Part shown: positions 1 to 11,585 of the stretch, piece after piece
Position numbering within the stretch: position 1 is the first letter of the stretch
How the letters are laid out: each line of letters starts with the position of its first letter
Source of the DNA: Periplaneta americana
Taxonomy: Eukaryota > Arthropoda > Insecta > Blattodea > Blattidae
NCBI RefSeq assembly: GCF_040183065.1
Contig: NC_091132.1
Span: 165,800,102 to 165,864,101, forward strand
Direction of reading: 5' to 3'
Length of the DNA: 64,000 bases
Made by a program: the position numbers and the translations under genes
Notes under the pieces: generated by a model
Told to the model about the DNA's origin: nothing
Seen by the model: only the letters and a program-made list of their open reading frames with translations
Databases searched by the model: none

Positions 1-2
1 TC

Positions 3-224
3 TTTTTATGGGCATTCCTAAAAGAGAAAGTGTACCAAAGGAGGCCAGAAAATGTGGTGCAGCTCAGAGCCTTTCTAGTGGAGTTGTGCCATGCGCTATC
101 TGAAGACTTGTGTCGAAAAGTTATGACGAATGTAAGGGTTCGTTTGCAAGAGATTGTGAGGCAAAACAGGGTCATATGGAACATGTTCTGCATTAGAGAT
201 AAAATTCCAAATCCCAATTATTAA
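3..224 (+). pseudogene. Transposase C-terminal fragment, Tc1/mariner (IS630) superfamily
   Basis: An open frame enters from the window edge and reads FLWAFLKEKVYQRRPENV followed by a helical tail ending near IWNMF. This matches the C-terminal part of arthropod DDE transposases of the IS630/Tc1/mariner group, where FLWG.LK..VY..RP follows the last catalytic acid. The catalytic core, if present, lies outside the window. No start codon is required because the frame is already open at the left edge. The right terminal repeat of the element could not be identified. Confidence 0.6.
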
Positions 225-670
225 TTCTGTATAATTTTGTAAAGCTTGAATACAAATCAATAGGTGTTACGTGTAAAATAAATGGTATGACATTTCGTGT
301 GCCACCTTGTAACTTAACTTAATTGACATACTTCTGTAATAGCGGAAATTATTGCATTTTCTCCAAAACATAATTTGTATAATCTGCATGTTTATATAAT
401 AGGGTACATTTAAAAAAGTCTCCTTTTATTAATTTTGGCGAATCTTTGTTTTGAAATCCGCTCATATACTCGTATATTTGCATGCCACTTTATAATGTAC
501 ATTCGAAGTTGGTCTGTATTGTCAGAACTTTAGGATGTGGGCAATCGCCTTCCTTTACTAGCCTAATCTAGAACCAGAATTTTCCATCTATTATTTTCGA
601 TAATATGGTAAATTAATTGCCCATTCACAGCTTGCATAAAGCAACCAGAGCAGTTACAATATAGAACTAA
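225..670. other. AT-rich stretch without a recognisable gene
   Basis: No coding signal, tRNA-like box or clear terminal repeat was seen. The first part may be the 3' end of the transposon to the left. Confidence 0.4.
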
Positions 671-1850
671 GTTCTTTTTTTTTTTTTAAATTTATTGAGT
701 ATGCCCCAACGAGTATAACTCATATGTGGGGCTATACAAAAACACGTACATATGTTTTACAATATAATTGAAAAGTCATGAAACTACAGTCTGTGAAAAA
801 TAAACAATATCACAAGAATTTATGAAAGAAAGAAAGCAAAATAAGAACAAATAGTAAGATATCATAAAGTTTTGGGCAGAAAGAAGAAAAAGTTTGAAAC
901 CATGAAATAAATAAATCAACTGAGAATTAAAATAAATAATCTTCCCAAAAACGTATTTTTAAACAATTCTTAAGACACCGACAATTTGGTAAAACTCTAT
1001 GTTCTAAAGGAAGGTGGTTAAAAGTTGTTACCAAAAAATTGTTAATTCCTTTTGTTTCATAAGTTACGGAGCTATGCTGAGAAAAATATATATTGTCTTT
1101 TTGTCTTGTTAAATACGTATGTATATCTTTATTAAACTGAAATGTAATATTACCATGAATTAAATTGTTAATAACTTTGTACATGAAAATAGCAGCACCT
1201 AATTTGATAATTGATTCAACTGGTAGAACGAAAGGAAATTGATATAGATATTTAACTGGAGTCAAATAATGAAAACCCAACAAATTTCTTAAAGCTGTAT
1301 TTTGAATAACCTGTAAAGGTCTCAAAGCAATTTTCTTATTATGTCCCCAAATAAATGACATATACATTAAATTATAATGGATAAAAGCATAATATACATT
1401 CAAGAGACAAGATATAGGCAAAGATCTTTTAAGCCTTTTCAAAATACCAGACATTGGAGCAATTTTCTCACAGACAGCCTAAATATGCTTATCCCATGTT
1501 AAATGTTCATCAACAATCAAACCTAAAAATTTAACTGATGCAACGTTTTGTATTCCAGAATCATCAAACTTTAATTCTTTCGCAATAATATAATAAAATG
1601 AAGGTTTATTAAAAATCGTATAGACAGTTTTTTTTCAAATTCAAAGAAAACCTATTTACACTTAACCAGTTTTCAAGAGTAATAATGTCTGTCACAAACT
1701 TTTGAAATAGTTCTTCAATGGAGTCAGTAATATAAAATACACTAGTGTCAACTGCAAAAAGAGTGGCAGTCCAATGTAAATGAAGAAATTTTATGTCGTC
1801 GACATAAATTGAAAAGAGAAGAGGTCGCAAAATTGATCCTTGATCTATGT
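671..1850 (-). mobile_element. 5'-truncated non-LTR retrotransposon (LINE), reverse-transcriptase C-terminal part
   Basis: Read on the minus strand, the element enters within the reverse transcriptase at QGSILRPLLFSIYVDDI. It continues through a damaged catalytic box (LFAVDT, where LFADDT is usual), then WLSVNRFSLNLKK, FLGLIVDEHLTWDKHI and the thumb/C-terminal region (SCLLNVYYAFIHYNLMY). Jockey or CR1-like LINEs carry this order. At least one frameshift and one stop interrupt it between about 1455 and 1640. A T-run at 675-687 is the poly(A) tail of the minus-strand copy. No target-site duplication was found. It is an inactive copy. Confidence 0.8.
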
Positions 1851-2071
1851 AAACATGCTAATAAGAGTTGCTAGTGTTTATTTTATATAAGATAGCATAT
1901 GTAACTGATGTTATATTTAATACAGTTACGCAAAATTAAAATCTTCCATCAACTATGGATCTGACCCTGCAAACTTCTTGTAGTTGGATGTTTAAATGTT
2001 ATTCTTTGTACAGCTCCTATGAGAGTACTGGTTTCATGTGACTTTCGTTGACTGACTATATTTCGTAACAG

Positions 2072-3014
2072 TTTCGCAGATACCCGTGACACAACTGTAC
2101 CATCACACTCCGAAGACTTAGCAAAGGATGAGCACACTACAAGCGGAAGAATTTTGTGGAGTCATGGACGTGAGAAGCTAATGAAATGCGATGTCTGTGG
2201 AAAGTGTTTCTCACAATTAAGTTCACTAACATCGCATAAACGCGTACACACTGGCGAGAAACCATTCAAATGCGATATCTGTGAAATGTGTTTCACCCAA
2301 TCAGGTTGTCTAACATCGCATAAACGTCAGCACACTGGCGACAAACCATTCAAATGCGACATTTGCGGTAAATGTTTCCGCCAATCATGTTCACTAACAT
2401 TGCATCGACGTCAGCATACTGGCGAGAAACCGTTCATCTGTAATGTTTGCGGCAAATGTTTCTCTGGTCGGACTGTCTTGAATTCCCATGTTCTCATTCA
2501 CACTGGTGAGAAACCATTTACGTGCGGTGAATGTGGGAAGTGTTTCCGTCAATTATGTTCATTAACGTTGCATAAACGTCACCATTCAGGCGAGAAACCA
2601 TTCAGCTGTGACGTTTGCGGCAAGTGTTTCCGGGGTCGGAGTGCCTTAGTCTGCCATGTTCGTATTCATACTGGCCACAAACCATTCAAATGCGATGTTT
2701 GTGGAAAATGTTTCTCCCAAAGTAATAACCTAAAAGAACATGAACGTGTGCACACTGGTGATAAACCATTCAAATGCGGTGCTTGCGGGAAGTGCTTCTC
2801 TACGTGTAATTCCTTAAAGAACCACGAACGCCACCATACCGGTGAGAAACCATTCAAATGCGGTGTTTGCGGGATGTGCTTTTCGCAGTTGCCTAACTTA
2901 AAGGCTCATAAGCGCCGGCATGCTGGTGATAGGCCTTTCAAATGCGATGTCTGTGGCAAGTGTTTTTTTGACAAGGCAAGTGTTAAAGTTCATATACTAA
3001 GCCATGTTGCTTAG
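2072..3014 (+). CDS. ZF1: C2H2 zinc-finger exon, ten fingers
   Basis: This exon encodes ten tandem C2H2 fingers of the form C-x2-C-x12-H-x3-H joined by TGEKPF-type linkers, from about 2183 to the stop at 3014. Such arrays bind DNA in the nucleus as sequence-specific transcription regulators; the target is unknown. I place the exon start at 2072 because the AG at 2070-2071 puts the frame in phase 2, the phase used by the finger exons of ZF2 and ZF3. The open frame upstream of the fingers is acidic and unstructured (SEDLAKDEH). No upstream exon of this gene is visible between 225 and 2050, so the 5' part is outside the window or lost. Most fingers carry GKCF in the turn, an unusual uniformity that suggests recent array expansion. 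Fingers seem to continue, decayed, beyond the stop. Confidence 0.85.
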
Positions 3015-3110
3015 AAACCATCAAAATGTGGTTTGTGGAACGTGCTTACTGATTAAATGCCACAAACGACAATATACTGGTGAGAAAACATTTTTATCCA
3101 TGATCATAAC
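3015..3110 (+). pseudogene. Decayed finger sequence after the ZF1 stop
   Basis: Directly after the stop the sequence still reads like the finger linker and first cysteine region (KPSKCGLWN), with a later TGEK-like linker near 3079. It looks like one or two former fingers cut off by the new stop. Only traces remain, so this is tentative. Confidence 0.5.
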
Positions 3111-3368
3111 GAAAACCATGCCTTTACTAAATACTTTTCCGTTTGTAAAGTAGGCTTTTATTCAACATTACTTTATTCCACTAGTGAGATAAAGACTTTA
3201 CCTCACAGTTTTAACTCTATATCATAGTTCATTAGTATTTTTCTAGTACCCAGGCAAACACGTATACTTTTCCATTGAACTATTACTCAAGAAGTTAATG
3301 TATTAGTTAACTAGATGTCACTACCTCTACTTCTTTATTACCATTTCTTAAATATATATATATATGCA

Positions 3369-3374
3369 AATAAA
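3369..3374 (+). other. Possible polyadenylation signal of ZF1
   Basis: AATAAA lies about 355 bases after the ZF1 stop, after a short TA repeat. It is the first canonical signal seen downstream. Position is the only support. Confidence 0.35.
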
Positions 3375-3635
3375 ATTAATTGGTATGGACCATAATTCTA
3401 TAACAAAACAGGTTTTAAATTATAATCCAAAAGGTTATCGTGATATAGGACGTCCGGTAACCAGATTGAGAGATTCTCTGAGTCGGAACAGGCCATGAGA
3501 CAGCCTACCATGAAGATGATGATAAATATACATACACTCAATCTCCTTCTCTTTCCTCCATCTACTGCATCGTAATTTGTACATTGCATCCATATCTAAT
3601 ATGCATTTTTTTTTTAATTTGTAATAATGTACCTT

Positions 3636-3730
3636 CTGGGAAGTGAGGAGACTTGAACCTGCGAAGTTGCGTTTATAGGATTTTATAATTTTATAACAAC
3701 ACGCGTTATTCAACTGAGCTAAACAGACAC
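3636..3730 (-). repeat. tRNA-like sequence, SINE head or tRNA fossil
   Basis: On the minus strand a box-A-like TTTAGCTCAGTTG near 3715 is followed by a box-B-like GGTTCAAGTCTCC near 3650, the internal RNA polymerase III promoter pair of tRNAs and tRNA-derived SINEs. The segment between is too long and AT-rich for a standard tRNA fold. A T-run at 3606-3615 may be the tail of the element. Confidence 0.45.
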
Positions 3731-4139
3731 GACGATTAACTACTTTTTAATATTCCTCTTAAGTTTACAGAAGTAAAGTGTGAAATTATTTTAATTACAT
3801 TATTCCCATGAACGCTTCTAAATAATCCCTGAAACTTCAAAAAGACGAAAATACACGTTTGAAATGAAAAAAAATTATATTAAAATTAAATAATTAATTA
3901 TAATTTGTTATTTAACCAACGCCTTAGTTATCATTCTTCACTAATCATGGCCTCCTGCATCATGACCTACCTAGTACACATCGATTCTAAAATCTATGCC
4001 ATGATACGTGATTATATGAGGACTTATTTTCGACATATTTTTCTTTTATAAAACAGAATTTTTCGTTATGGTCATGGATAAAATTACGTATGGCACTTGT
4101 GAGCTTGATCTTTATTGCGCGAGATGCACTTACCTCACA
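3731..4139. other. AT-rich stretch, nothing recognised
   Basis: No coding or repeat signature was seen between the tRNA-like sequence and the decayed fingers. Confidence 0.4.
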
Positions 4140-4480
4140 AGTACCATAAATAACTATTATGCTACGGTTGTGGAAAGTGCTTTTCGCAGGCAGATAACTT
4201 GTAGGCCATTCAAATACGATGTTCGATCAAGTGCTGCTCTCTTAAGGGCAAGTGTAAAAGTTAGTGCACTGAATTGTATTGCTTGGAATCCATTAAAATG
4301 TGATGTTTGTGAAAATTTCTTGCATTGGGGGACTTTAAAGAGATTTGGACGCCAGCAAATACACGAAGATTTGTGCTGCTATGTATGTGGTGGGAGATTT
4401 TCACACTAGAAAAATCTACAAAGCCATCGACGCCAGGTTTCTTGCGTGAAGAAGCCAAATGTATTTGTGGACGATTTTTC
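4140..4480 (+). pseudogene. Decayed C2H2 zinc-finger array
   Basis: Finger-like blocks survive in different frames: CYGCGKCFSQADNL near 4160, WNPLKCDVCENFLHWGTL near 4285, and a CYVCGGRFSH block near 4380 ended by a stop. The middle finger has lost its first histidine and has wrong spacing. The style (GKCF, SQADNL) is that of ZF1, so this is probably a duplicated and degenerated part of the ZF1 array. It is not translatable as one protein. Confidence 0.65.
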
Positions 4481-4784
4481 TGTATAGTTTTTAACCTAAA
4501 TACTAATATTTTCTAGTGTACTGCTGATGATGTGGTGTGTCTGTGTTAGTATGTCACCTTAAAAATGTAGTACAAAGCGTATTTGTGAGAAGACATTAAC
4601 CCAAGTCTTGATCTGCAGCATGCTGGCTTGACGACAATCCTGTATGGTGTATTTGGATATTGTTTGAAGCATATTGTCAAGTTTGAAAGTCATTGACTTC
4701 ACCATTATCTCTAAGGCAAGTGATTTCCAAGTAAAGAATACTTCAAAATAATTTAATGCCAGTAAACTTGCTGGAAGATACAGG
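4481..4784. other. Short gap without recognised feature
   Basis: Nothing supported was seen here. Confidence 0.3.
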
Positions 4785-5310
4785 GTTGCCAGATTGGGCT
4801 ACAAGTAGCCAGTTCGGCTATTTGAAATTTGAATTGGTAGTGATTTTTACCATTGGGCTATACAAAAATTTTCGTGGCTATTTCTGGGTTACTTTCTTTC
4901 TGATTTGAAAGTCAATAATAATAGGTGTAATAATATTCTTCCTTTCCGTGAAAAACTGATACAGTGTACGTCTAGCGTTATTTCACCACCAGGTTAACCG
5001 CGATAAACGAAGTATCTTTGCGAACTATATTGCAAAAGTCACATGACCAAGCTAATTCAAGGGGATTTACTCTTTTCATCATCACCAGTATTAGCAGAAA
5101 TGCAGTAGCGCAGTGCAGCCTGCAAGGAGATGATAATCAGTTCTTGTTTTTCCTTTACTTCAATTGTTAATATTTTTGTGAATGCAGATGTAGTTTATTA
5201 CAGTAATCCTAAATTATGAACTATTGTCTGTTGTGAAAATAATGTACAATATTGAAATTATATAAGGGAATTGCTTTTCTGACCTTTTTTTTTTTTTTTT
5301 TTTTTTTTCT
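4785..5310 (+). repeat. Repeat starting GGGTTGCCAGATTGGGCTAC, ending in poly(T)
   Basis: A short terminal-like motif GGGTTGCCAGATTG opens the stretch, and similar motifs (CAATCTGGCAACCC) occur in the opposite direction near 62285. A T-run at about 5285-5308 closes it. This suggests a dispersed non-autonomous repeat, but its ends are uncertain. Confidence 0.35.
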
Positions 5311-5520
5311 TTGCAGCCTAAGTTAGTTATAAGTAGGCCCTGAGTCCGATAGTGGAAAAATTTTAAAGAACTGTGTTTGTTGTAGAAGTGATATACTGTA
5401 CCATTTTTGAATAGTGATAGTGAATAACTTGTTATACATTTAATTTATTTTTTAATCATACCGAAAATGGAAATATTTGTTATTTCGCTCTGTTATTACT
5501 GAAAATGGGAAAGTGGGAGA
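5311..5520. other. Short gap before the pogo-type element
   Basis: Nothing recognised. Confidence 0.3.
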
Positions 5521-8500
5521 TGTAGGGGAGAGTGGCCCAAAATGATCCCTCTAAGATAAAATAGGCTTAAAGTTCTAGATATATTAACAAAATTGTGAAT
5601 TTCTAACGTGAATATATGCATCATATATCCCTTTATAATATGTGTAATTTTCACATTAAGCACTCACATAATGAAAATGTCAAAACATATAAATACTGAA
5701 ATACAAATATTTTCACACAGAATGAATTACGGTGGGGCTACAAACATAGAACTAAGTTTATTATTCTCTTAATACTGCAGAATCTCTTTCAAAGTGGTAT
5801 TTTAGGCGCAAATGTCACATACATATTCATCATTGGTCTTGTTGACACATGCTCATTCGTCATGTGCCCATTTTAGGCACTTGCAGCATCTTATCCAACC
5901 TTCGCCTTTGCCAGAACTCGAAAAAGTCTCTGAACAAAAAATGCATTCTGTTTCACTTCCATCACCAGTTTGATCATCCGCTTTAATTCGAGAACTTCGT
6001 GATTTCTCTTTCTGTTTGGCGCTTAATTTTCCTTTTTGTGCAATGTTTCTTTGCTTTTGTCTGGCCTCCATGGTTTCAATTCGGCGTTTTTTTCTATTTC
6101 GTTCGTTCAATAGCTCATTCTTGTATGGGCTACTGGTCAAAACAACATAGCCTGTACTTTTCCTTGATCTGTTATCTGGCTGTTTAGGTAAAGGAGAAAT
6201 TTCTTCTGGTCCATGAGTAAAAGAGGTGCTTGTTCTGAGAGGGCTAACAGGTTCAATATGGATAGATTGTGAGGTTGATGGATGGCAATTGCCATTAGTG
6301 GAAGATGGAAGAACCTTGTCATTGGAGGTTCATGGAAGAATTTAGTCATTAGATGATGACGAAGGTCTAATATTGCCATCATCTGAAGTTGTTCTTTCAA
6401 CGTTTAATTCTTCATCGTCTTATGGTTACTCCGTTGTTATCCCTGCTACAAAATCTGCATCATTGAAAACATCTGGGTTGTAAGGAACTATCCTAGTTTT
6501 CCGGAATCCGCTGATTGCATTCACTTGAGTGCACGCTTTCAAATAGGATTCACAAAATATTTGTGCAATCTGGAATACAGTAACAACTCCTCCAGTGCTT
6601 GATCATGATACGCCTTCAGTGGAAACATAACACCAACGTCTAGCGGCTGCAAACGATGAGTGCAATGAGGTGGCAGGCACAGTATAGTAACGTGATTAGT
6701 TCTTGCCCTTTCAATGACCTCTAAATTTATATATGGGACAAATGACCATCAAGAATAAGAAGTGCGATCAAGGAGGGTTTGATTGGCCATCAGTTCTATT
6801 TGTGTTGCAGAAAAAACAATCAGTATTTGATCGGAGATCAGTCTTCCATCAGATTTGATCAACAGATTTTTGCTGGTTAAGTCACTGATCAAGTATTTAT
6901 GTTGTTCTCTTTATAGTGCAGTTACTGTAATTTATATAGTAAATAGTTATTGCGTAACAATAGTTTTCTGATGAAGACATTTTAGAATGAAAAAATATTG
7001 AGAAGGCATTTCCGTGATAGATATGAATTGTTTTTATGTATAATGACAGAGAATTTGAGCAAAGATTTAGGTTGAGTAAGGATTCGTGTGTTTTGTTACT
7101 TTCAAAAATTGAAACAAATACAGGCAGACAGACAAATCGAAACCTTCCACTTTCTCCTATGAACCAAGTTCTAATGACGCTGAAATTTTATGCTGTTGGA
7201 ATTTTTCAGGCAGTCTTACGTGATCTTGTTGGGGTCCACAAATCAACTATTTGCCGAGTAGTTAGGAATGTTACGAATGAAATTGTTTGTTGTCACAGGA
7301 TCATATAAAGCCCCCTACCTCAGACAGGGAACGATTTGAAATCCAGAGAGAATTTTCAGCCATGTCAGGATTTCCAAGAGTAATTGGTTGTATATACTGC
7401 TCACATCCCCATCCAATTACCTGGTTAAAATTATTCCGAACTTTATCGATATAGGAAAGGTTTCTTTTCTGTGACTGTACAGGCAATATGTAGCCTCAAT
7501 CATATTCAAATTTTGGAATGTTGTAGCCCGTTGGCAGGGTTCTACACATGACTACACAATATTTTTGAGTAGGTTATGAGCTCAATTTGTAAACAGAGAG
7601 ATGGGAAATGGAATTCTTTTGGGATATGGAGGCTATGCATGTTCCTATTTCTTGTCGACTCCTCTAGCAAATCCCACAACAGAAGCCCACTCACGTTTTT
7701 TGTTTGCTTCATTTTTTTTTCACTATCAGTCAAAAAAATCAGACATCAACTGATTGGCGATCAGGGACTGATTTAATTTGCGTTTCTGCAACTGGGCCTT
7801 TAAGAATGCAGCAGGAATTGGTCAAACCATGAACAGAATACTTCTTGCCTCATCCATCCTGATTCATTGCAAGCATATATTGAACCAGGTGGTGCACCAT
7901 CCATGAGCTCCAGCTTCATTCTCTGACGAGAAAAGATGAGCATGGGAGGGATGAAGTTCCCACCAGCAGACATGCAGACCACAGCTGTAGTTGAATCTCC
8001 ACGCTCAGCTGAAGTGACCCGCCCAACTTGGTTTCTTCGTCTCTTAGCCATTATTTTCGAGCACCTTCCTGGAACTGTGCTAACCGATGTCTCATTAACA
8101 TTAAATATGCGATGAGGCAGAAACTGTCCCTCGCCATTCAATGCATTCAATATTGAAAAAAATGTTGAAACTACCGGCTAAAAGCTCTAGCCCTTGCTGC
8201 TTATGTCGGTTCTGAGTTCCTTAAAGAAATTTACGGAAATCCACAAGCCAGTCCTTTCCAGCTGCTTGTTCGTTTTGAGAAAACAGGTGGTGAATATTAT
8301 TTTTCTCCGCTAGCTGATAAGCCAAACTACGTAAATCGCGAGCAGTTAGACCATACAACCTACGTTCCATATTCAGAATATGATCGATTAGCTCCTTTTC
8401 TTGCTCTTGGGTAAAAACACATTTCTTACTCCCAAGACATTTCTTAGCATCTATTGCAAATACATTTTTGTTGTTAATTCGTCTCTTTAGAGCCATTCTG

Positions 8501-8624
8501 GGCACGTCAAACTGTCGGCTTGCAGTTCTTAAACCATATCTCCATTGACATCTTCTATGGCCTTTTGCATGTTATCTGCATCCCAATTTTGTCTGTCACT
8601 TTTCCTCTTATAATTCTGAACCAT
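5521..8624 (-). pseudogene. pogo-like DNA transposon with CENP-B/Tc5-type transposase, interrupted
   Basis: On the minus strand the order is: ATG at 8624; a psq-type helix-turn-helix (AIEDVNGDM, then TASRQFDVPRMALKRRI) at about 8465-8590; a second DNA-binding domain (EQEKELIDHILNMERRLYGL) at about 8290-8420; the DDE core with IFNVNETSVSTV (first acid now N), LILDGHLSH and HRLQPLDVGV; and a C-terminal cysteine-rich PHD-like finger (CIFCSETF, WIRCCKCLKWAHDE) at about 5810-5950. This is the standard layout of pogo-group transposases. Damage includes a one-base deletion near 8543, a frameshift near 6735, a TGA in the last finger and a complete Harbinger-type insertion at 6781-7798. The left end near 5521 (GGGGAGAGTGGCCCAAAATG) may be a terminal repeat; no matching right end was found. 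Confidence 0.85.
6781..7798 (+). mobile_element. PIF/Harbinger element inserted in the pogo transposase
   Basis: The plus strand reads YNDREFEQRFRLSKDS, then NRNLPLSPMNQVLMTLKFYA and LVGVHKSTICRVV, followed in other frames by FPRVIGCIY, VARWQGSTHDY and GNGILLGYGGYACSYFL. These are the N-terminal and DDE segments of HARBI1-like nucleases. Several stops and frameshifts make it inactive, and the C-terminal end is missing. Terminal regions are related in inverted orientation: TTGCAGAAA and CTGATCG motifs occur at both ends. TTT flanks both sides, consistent with the three-base duplication of this superfamily. Pogo coding resumes directly on each side, so it landed in the pogo gene after pogo itself had arrived. 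Confidence 0.8.
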
Positions 8625-8889
8625 TTTCAACCTAAAACAAATATTGAAATTAGACTTAACCACAAAAAAGTAGCACCAGGTCCGAGCGCAGCAATTTTGA
8701 AATATAAGAAGCAATGATTTTTTATAACTGGAATTATTATATTCTTAAATTAACAATATATTGGCGTACAGTGTCTCCCATTAATACTCGGAATAAAAAT
8801 TCTAACAGCCAAATCAATGGAGAGATAATTTGCATGATAATACAGTTTAGATGTTTTGGCGTTTTTCAAGATTTTAATTGTATGACTTG
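8625..8889. other. Probable 5' flank of the pogo element
   Basis: No gene seen. The right end of the pogo element should lie here, but I could not identify a terminal repeat. Confidence 0.3.
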
Positions 8890-9085
8890 AGGCTATCCCG
8901 GCGTTTGATGTAGAATAACTCTTCTCGGGTTCTCAGCCAGGGGAGTTGGAGATTTGCTTCCAAGCTTTCGATGGCTAGCTCTGCTATCTTCTCCAGGGAA
9001 TGAAGTGATGTGGGACCATGTCTAGCCGGTATATATGCAATAGTAGGGCTTCCTGCTGCGGGCCAATCACGAGCTAGTTCCTAGT
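8890..9085 (-). repeat. Repeat remnant with short open frame
   Basis: On the minus strand an uninterrupted short frame reads EKIAELAIESLEANLQ, then WLRTREELFYIKRRD. I do not recognise the family with certainty. It resembles the 3' part of dispersed insect retroelements, possibly Penelope-like, but this rests on recollection only. Confidence 0.3.
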
Positions 9086-9643
9086 CCCGACTGCCAGGCC
9101 AGAGTCTTCTTTAGTTACAAGCCGGGGCCATACGTCGGCAACACTGTAATTATCTGTCACCCGGAGGCTGACCGTACAGTATACGTGTTTGTGCTAATGC
9201 CGATTTCCAATGTAAATTAATGTTACAATATAAGTATGTGTCGATGGAATTATGTTTGCGGTCGTACCAAACGTTAATTGTTGATGTATTATAAACTAAA
9301 TGCGTGTTGGTGATAAAAAAACAACACAATAAATGAAAATAAGATGGTTGCAGTCTTTGGGAATTTTTACGGTTATGGATGACAAAGTAATTGACTATTC
9401 TATTAAATATTGTATAACCACATTTTTATATTCTTATTTGTGATTTGTGTGTATCAGAATTCTAGTCAAATTGTTGGGTCTCGCCTGCTATATCAATAAA
9501 GTTACGCCGTTGGTTTTCAAAGTCATTGTAAACAGCTGTTTTGTGATCCCATAAATGTTGCAGTTTTGTTGAAGATTCGGAATGCCTGCTATACGTCAGA
9601 ACTATCTATAATTTGTAGATGCATATAATCACTTTGTTGGTTT

Positions 9644-9850
9644 GGTCAATGTTACTTATGTCCCGCCCACTATAGAGACATAGGCCAATTTTACACATAT
9701 TTAGTATAACTTGTTGCTTCTTTGACAGGTTAGGTTTGGTTAGTTTAGGTTTTTGTTGTAGCCTACCTTACATATACGATTATAGCGCAACATTGGCAGT
9801 GCTAAAAGTGAAATATTCGTTCAGTGGGCGTTGGATACTCTACATTCACC
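9644..9850. mobile_element. 207-base MITE nested in the 2 kb element
   Basis: Left end GGTCAATGTTACTTATGTCC and right end (inverted) GGTGAATGTAGAGTATCC share the pattern GGTSAATGTA followed by CGCCCACT. Related fragments occur at 14914-14952 (right part) and 63631-63720 (left part), so it is a family. No open frame is present. Confidence 0.55.
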
Positions 9851-10197
9851 CACTTGGTATTTACAGGATTTCAAGTCCACTGAGTTTACGCTAATTGATA
9901 CATACATGTACTTAATAGATAATGTTGCGTTTTGTTACGTATTATGTTGAAGGGATGTGTTGTCATTTTTTCATAGATTGTTTTACTTGGCTTAACTATA
10001 TTTACATCCTCATACTTTTATTATAATAGGAATGTCAATAGTTTCTTCTGTTTACATTTTATTTTAGGCCTATTTGCATAATTCACATTCTTAGCTTGTT
10101 TTCTGTATTTATATTTATTTAAAATTATATTTTTAAAAGTTTATAACAAATAATTTAGGATAACAGTATTGTTATGGTGACTGGCCAGGTTCAAACT

Positions 10198-10820
10198 AAA
10201 ATTGGCTTCCTGGACATCTGAAATATTTATAGAAAAGCACGACATAATCACATGAAATTAAAATGCATATGATATCCTACACCTTTCATGTCAGAGGTGA
10301 AACAACATTAAGCGGCAAAAACATTGTCAATTTACTAGCCACATAATGGTTAATTGATTGGAATAGGGTATTGCGAAAGTACGTCATTATTTTATTTATT
10401 TTTGGTACAAGTAACATTTCTTTAAGCATTTATTTATTTTCCCTTGTACCATCAATAAAATAACAAGTATGTTTTTATTTTTTTTTTTTAATTATAAGTG
10501 TAGTTGCTACGACACATAGGCACACAGCACTTTCTAGGCATCTGAAATATTTGTAGAAAAACACGATAGATAATCGCATAAGATAATATTAAAATATATC
10601 CTAAACTTTTCACAGATGAAACACTATTAAGTCTCAAAACATTGTCAATTTGCTAGCCACAAATTTGTTAACTGAAAGGAACGTAAGAATACTGCGTAGG
10701 AACTTACGTCTTTATTGCATTATTGATTTTATTATTTTCGGTGCAAGGAATATCATTTTTATTTATTTATTTATCTTCGTACTATCAAAAACATGTTTTT
10801 TTTTTTGTAATTATTTTAAG
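10198..10820. repeat. Two diverged tandem copies, period about 327 bases
   Basis: The stretch starting TGGACATCTGAAATATTTAT at about 10209 returns near 10535 as TAGGCATCTGAAATATTTGT. The following blocks also recur in order: CATTGTCAATTT, CTAGCCACA, TTTATTTATTTT and a late ATCAA. The copies differ by many substitutions and small indels, so the duplication is old. It lies inside the 2 kb TIR element. Confidence 0.7.
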
Positions 10821-11097
10821 TGGCAGCCTTTGTATGTAAGTAGCCTACTCACGCCGTATTCTGAAGTATAGCTAATTGATTGCAATAAAACACTATTTTC
10901 GAACCCGTAATAATTTACATCACTACTCTGAATCTTGATCTTACCTTTGTGCATGAAGTAATATTGAAAAAATACGCGTTACGTATAACGAAAGCAATGA
11001 GCAAACACAATATCACTCTAAAATCTCCCGCCTCCACTCTGCGTTGCCAAACCTACCCATGCCCCGGCTTGTAACTAAAGAAGGCTCTGGCCAGGCG

Positions 11098-11585
11098 CAT
11101 TCGAAGTATTTGTTTCTGCAAACTAAACCACGTGTTAATCACTATGTACATACCAAGTGTTAATCAGTATATACATCTCGCAAAAGTCGGTAAAACAAAA
11201 GGAAATTGTGACTTCCTTGGTCTACCTTTTCTGGAGAAACAGCTATGAGATTTAACAGAATTAGTAGTAATATATAGTATATTCCTTTTCACTGAAGGAA
11301 AATAAAAGCATGTTGTGTCATGTTTTACTCACGTTACAAGCTTAGAGGTAAAGACTGTTTACTATAGTTAGGGCCTACTTTCATTCTATAATATCTTATC
11401 GTATAATAAATAGTTTTACAACGTGTATAGACTGGGAAAATAATTTAATAAAATCATCCGAATCATACTCGTTTATTTTGCAGGCAGTCTTGCAAGTCGC
11501 ACTAAAAAAAAAACTTTAATGTGACAATAATTAATGACGGTTGTGTTGAACATAACAAATCAGGAGGAAGACGACAGTCTGACCC
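11098..11585. other. AT-rich gap, nothing recognised
   Basis: No coding or repeat signature seen. Confidence 0.35.

Larger units (their letters stand above)
9094..11097. mobile_element. 2.0 kb non-autonomous DNA transposon with terminal inverted repeats
   Basis: The left end (GCCAGGCCAGAGTCTTCTTT at 9093 on, then AGTTACAAGCCGGGGC) recurs in inverted orientation at the right end (ending GGCTCTGGCCAGGC near 11095). The inverted repeat is about 38-50 bases with few mismatches. No transposase was found inside. The interior is AT-rich and holds a smaller nested MITE at 9644-9850 and a diverged tandem duplication at 10198-10820. The superfamily is undetermined because the flanks show no convincing target duplication. 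Confidence 0.7.

Noticed and set aside
2666-2857. Long minus-strand frames opposite the finger exons (also at 35509 and 56821)
   Set aside because: They are antisense shadows of repeated finger codons; the plus-strand C2H2 pattern fully explains them.
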